NCBI RefSeq assembly: GCF_003075035.1
Contig: NZ_QCZE01000001.1
Location: 2,418,759-2,482,758 of the forward strand
Length of the DNA: 64,000 nucleotides
Source of the DNA: Zobellella maritima
GTDB lineage: Bacteria > Pseudomonadota > Gammaproteobacteria > Enterobacterales > Aeromonadaceae
Direction: 5' to 3'
This document shows, one piece after another, positions 61,975 through 64,000 of the stretch (position 1 is the first letter of the stretch; every line of letters starts with the position of its first letter). A program made the position numbers and the translations under genes. Under the pieces are notes generated by a model. It was not told where the DNA came from. It did no database searches and saw nothing but the letters and a program-made list of their open reading frames with translations.

Positions 61975-63441
61975 CTATACCATATCGTTGATCAGCTCGA
62001 CCAGGGCCTTGATCCCGGGCCGGATTTTATTGGCGGGAATCGAGGAATAGCCCAGCCGAAAATAGTTCAGCGGCACCTGCTCACCATGAAAATGGATATC
62101 TCCCGGCTCTATCAGTATGCCCCTGTCGGCGGCCTCCTTGCGCAACAGCCGGCTATCAAGTCCTTCCGGCCCCCTGACCCAGTAGCAGGAACCACCGAAG
62201 GTCGGCTGCCGGGACGACGATGGCAGATACTCATTCAGGGCCTCGGCCATCTCCTGCCAGCGCTCTTCATAGGCCCTGGCGATATTCATGATCAACGCAT
62301 CGTGATAGCCCCGCTCCAGAAACAGGGCCACCGATCGCTGATTGTTGGCGGCGGGATGACGCAGGATCAGGCGGCGCAGGGCCCTGGCTTCACGGATCAG
62401 CTCGACCGGTCCCACCAGATAGCCCAGACGCAGGCCCGGTGCCAGAGTCTTGGACAGGCTGCCGACGTAAATCACCCGATCGTTCTTGTCCAGGCTTTTC
62501 AGCGCCGGGATCGGGTTGGTCTTGAAGTTACTTTCACTCTCATAGTCGTCTTCGATCAGCAGGATATTATGCTGATTGGCCTTTTCCAACAGCTGATAAC
62601 GCCGCTCCAGGGGCATGGTCACCGTAGTCGGACACTGGTGGCTGGGTGTGGTATAGATGGCGTCGCATTCATTGAGCCGATCATCGACGATCAGTCCCTG
62701 CTCATCCAGCGGCAACGGCCGCACCTGGGCCGGATTCATGGCGGCAATATTGCAGATATCCACATAGCCGGGATCCTCGATGCCGATGATGCTGTCTTTG
62801 TCCAGCAGCAGCCGCGCCAGCATATAGAGCGCCTGCTGGGCACCGACCGTGACCAGTATCTGATCCGCCGAGGCCCAGACTCCCCGGCGGGGCAGCAGCC
62901 GGGTGCGGATCTGCTCGATCAGCAGGGGATCGTCGTTATCGAAGCGATCCGATGCCCAGTCACGGATCGCCGGCACACTGACCGCATCGCGGCAGCATTC
63001 CCGCCAGTTATTGCTGGGAAACAGGCCGGGATCGAATTGGCCGTAAATAAAGGGATAGGGGTACTTTTGCCAGTCTTTGGGCTTGGTAATGTTGTGCTGG
63101 TTAGAAGGGTGGATCTTGAAGATCTGCTGCCACTCCGGCATATGGCCGGTCGGCTCACTCGGCTCGGTCAAGGGCAATTCCACCTTGCGCGACAGGATCT
63201 CCGGATTGACAAAATAACCGCTGCGCTCCCTGGCAATCAGGTAGCCGTCATCCAGCAAGTGTTCATAGGCCAGCACCACAGTGTTGCGTGCGATACTCAG
63301 CTGTTTGGCCAGCTTGCGGCTGGAAGGCAGCGGACTGTCCAGGGGAATATTGCCATTGAGGATGGCGGCGGCGATCTGCTCGCGTAGCTGTTGCTGCAAG
63401 CTGGTCGTTTTTTCGGTCGAAAGATGAAACAGTGGAAGCAT
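61975..63441 (-). CDS. MocR-family regulator, TauR-like
   Basis: The 488-residue protein has an N-terminal GntR winged helix (about 15-80; S-S-R-K-L-A-K-Q-L-S-I-A-R-N-T-V) and a C-terminal aminotransferase-like domain with the PLP Lys in S-L-S-K-T-L-A-P-G-L-R and the family's Y-x-T-P-S-H-Q-C-P-T. TauR of Rhodobacter is a MocR protein activating taurine genes. The position just upstream of xsc supports that role. The real ligand could be taurine, sensed as a PLP aldimine. Confidence 0.86.
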   Translation of the reverse strand: MLPLFHLSTEKTTSLQQQLREQIAAAILNGNIPLDSPLPSSRKLAKQLSIARNTVVLAYEHLLDDGYLIARERSGYFVNPEILSRKVELPLTEPSEPTGHMPEWQQIFKIHPSNQHNITKPKDWQKYPYPFIYGQFDPGLFPSNNWRECCRDAVSVPAIRDWASDRFDNDDPLLIEQIRTRLLPRRGVWASADQILVTVGAQQALYMLARLLLDKDSIIGIEDPGYVDICNIAAMNPAQVRPLPLDEQGLIVDDRLNECDAIYTTPSHQCPTTVTMPLERRYQLLEKANQHNILLIEDDYESESNFKTNPIPALKSLDKNDRVIYVGSLSKTLAPGLRLGYLVGPVELIREARALRRLILRHPAANNQRSVALFLERGYHDALIMNIARAYEERWQEMAEALNEYLPSSSRQPTFGGSCYWVRGPEGLDSRLLRKEAADRGILIEPGDIHFHGEQVPLNYFRLGYSSIPANKIRPGIKALVELINDMV

Positions 63442-63651
63442 GGTGTGTCGACGTCAAACAGGAAAAGGGAAAAACGTGGCGGTGTGTATGTCACCACCAC
63501 TCCAAGACCATAACATCGGGCACCGTATTTTGTTACTTATTTGTCGACGAGACATTGAAAATTAAAACAATTATCAAGAATCACCGTCATCAAAAGGCCA
63601 GCGAGGACAGGGAATTGCTCCCTGCCCTCTCTGCTACCGGCTCCCCACTGC

Positions 63652-64000
63652 TTACAGGTGCTCGTCGCGCAGGTGATACCAGTGATACAGCATACGCTGG
63701 CCCAGGCGCCGGAAAGGTGCAAACAGATGGCCCGGCAGCGCCGAGTTGTAAATCGGCAGCTCGAAGCCTTCCTTGATGCCCGCGATGCGCTGGGCCATGC
63801 GACGGCCGGCATGGGCCGAGAACATGACCCCGTTGCCGCCATAACCCAGGGCATAGAATACCTGCTCCTTGTCATCGGGCTGGGCGATCCTCGGCATCAT
63901 GTCGTGACTCACATCCACCCAACCCCACCAGGAATAATCCACCTTGATACCGTTTAGGGCGGGGAACTTGCGATGCATACCGTCGATCAGCAACTGCAGA
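63652..64000 (-). CDS. FAD-dependent oxidoreductase (DAO family), C-terminal part
   Basis: Only the last 116 residues are in the window; the gene continues past the right edge. The segment W-W-G-W-V-D-V-S-H-D-M-M-P-R-I, followed by Y-A-L-G-Y-G-G-N-G-V, is the C-terminal FAD-binding signature of the D-amino acid oxidase/glycine oxidase/PuuB group. In sulfonate clusters a member of this family, TauY, is the large subunit of taurine dehydrogenase, which makes sulfoacetaldehyde for Xsc. That role fits the position but cannot be shown from this fragment; a gamma-glutamylputrescine oxidase-like enzyme is the alternative. Confidence 0.7.
   Translation of the reverse strand, partial: LQLLIDGMHRKFPALNGIKVDYSWWGWVDVSHDMMPRIAQPDDKEQVFYALGYGGNGVMFSAHAGRRMAQRIAGIKEGFELPIYNSALPGHLFAPFRRLGQRMLYHWYHLRDEHL

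Overview
The window is about 64 kb of GC-rich, densely coded gammaproteobacterial chromosome. Two DUF3461 paralogues, a DUF2797 protein, an NspS/MbaA-type polyamine and c-di-GMP pair, and many TRAP, NCS1 and NCS2 transporters suggest a marine or brackish member of the Aeromonadaceae (Oceanimonas, Oceanisphaera or Zobellella-like). That placement is inferred from gene content only. I see no rRNA, tRNA, insertion sequence, prophage or CRISPR array.

Layout. 0-4.2 kb: the 5' part of a di-haem cytochrome c peroxidase, a 2-oxoglutarate/Fe(II) oxygenase, and a LysR regulator divergent from an MFS transporter. 4.3-7.7 kb: an nspS-mbaA-like polyamine sensing pair. 7.7-13.3 kb: housekeeping and accessory genes (panE-like, DUF2797, VOC protein, PhoD-like phosphatase, AI-2E family exporter). 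13.7-17.9 kb: purine breakdown, with puuE-uraD-allA divergent from hiuH and an AzgA-type purine permease. 17.9-19.5 kb: a soluble hybrid histidine kinase. 19.6-25.5 kb: a Ugp-type ABC importer with a GpdQ/CpdA-like phosphodiesterase and a HAD phosphatase, probably for glycerophosphodiesters. 25.8-31.5 kb: a NarL-type response regulator, then a LysR gene divergent from a GltS-type symporter, a YtcJ-type amidohydrolase and a G3E GTPase. 31.5-31.9 kb: a dicarboxylate symporter pseudogene.

32-40.6 kb holds the most interesting unit: a LysR gene divergent from cuyA (cysteate sulfo-lyase), an HpsN/HisD-family dehydrogenase, a DegT aminotransferase, a TRAP transporter and an aspartate-racemase-family enzyme. 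It reads as a C3-sulfonate operon, and I propose a route through cysteate, possibly from cysteinolate. 40.7-52.6 kb: DUF3461 genes with a possible small RNA, an aldehyde dehydrogenase homologue that has lost its catalytic residues, a SulP transporter, a CobS/CobT pair separated by a palindromic element, and a second TRAP operon closely related to the first, with a UspA gene. 52.6-57.5 kb: a GntR regulator, two NCS1 permeases and an allantoin/hydantoin racemase. 58.2-64 kb: sulfoacetaldehyde degradation (xsc, pta, a MocR/TauR-type regulator, DUF6506) and the end of a FAD-dependent amine oxidase-like gene.

The genes describe an organism that scavenges algal or animal organic N, S and P: sulfonates are cut to sulfite plus pyruvate or acetyl-CoA, purine ureides are taken to glyoxylate and urea, and glycerophosphodiesters are used for phosphate. 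One unexplained pattern links both sulfonate loci: CuyA, the HpsN-like protein, the DegT aminotransferase and Xsc all end in a cysteine, three of them in Tyr-Cys.
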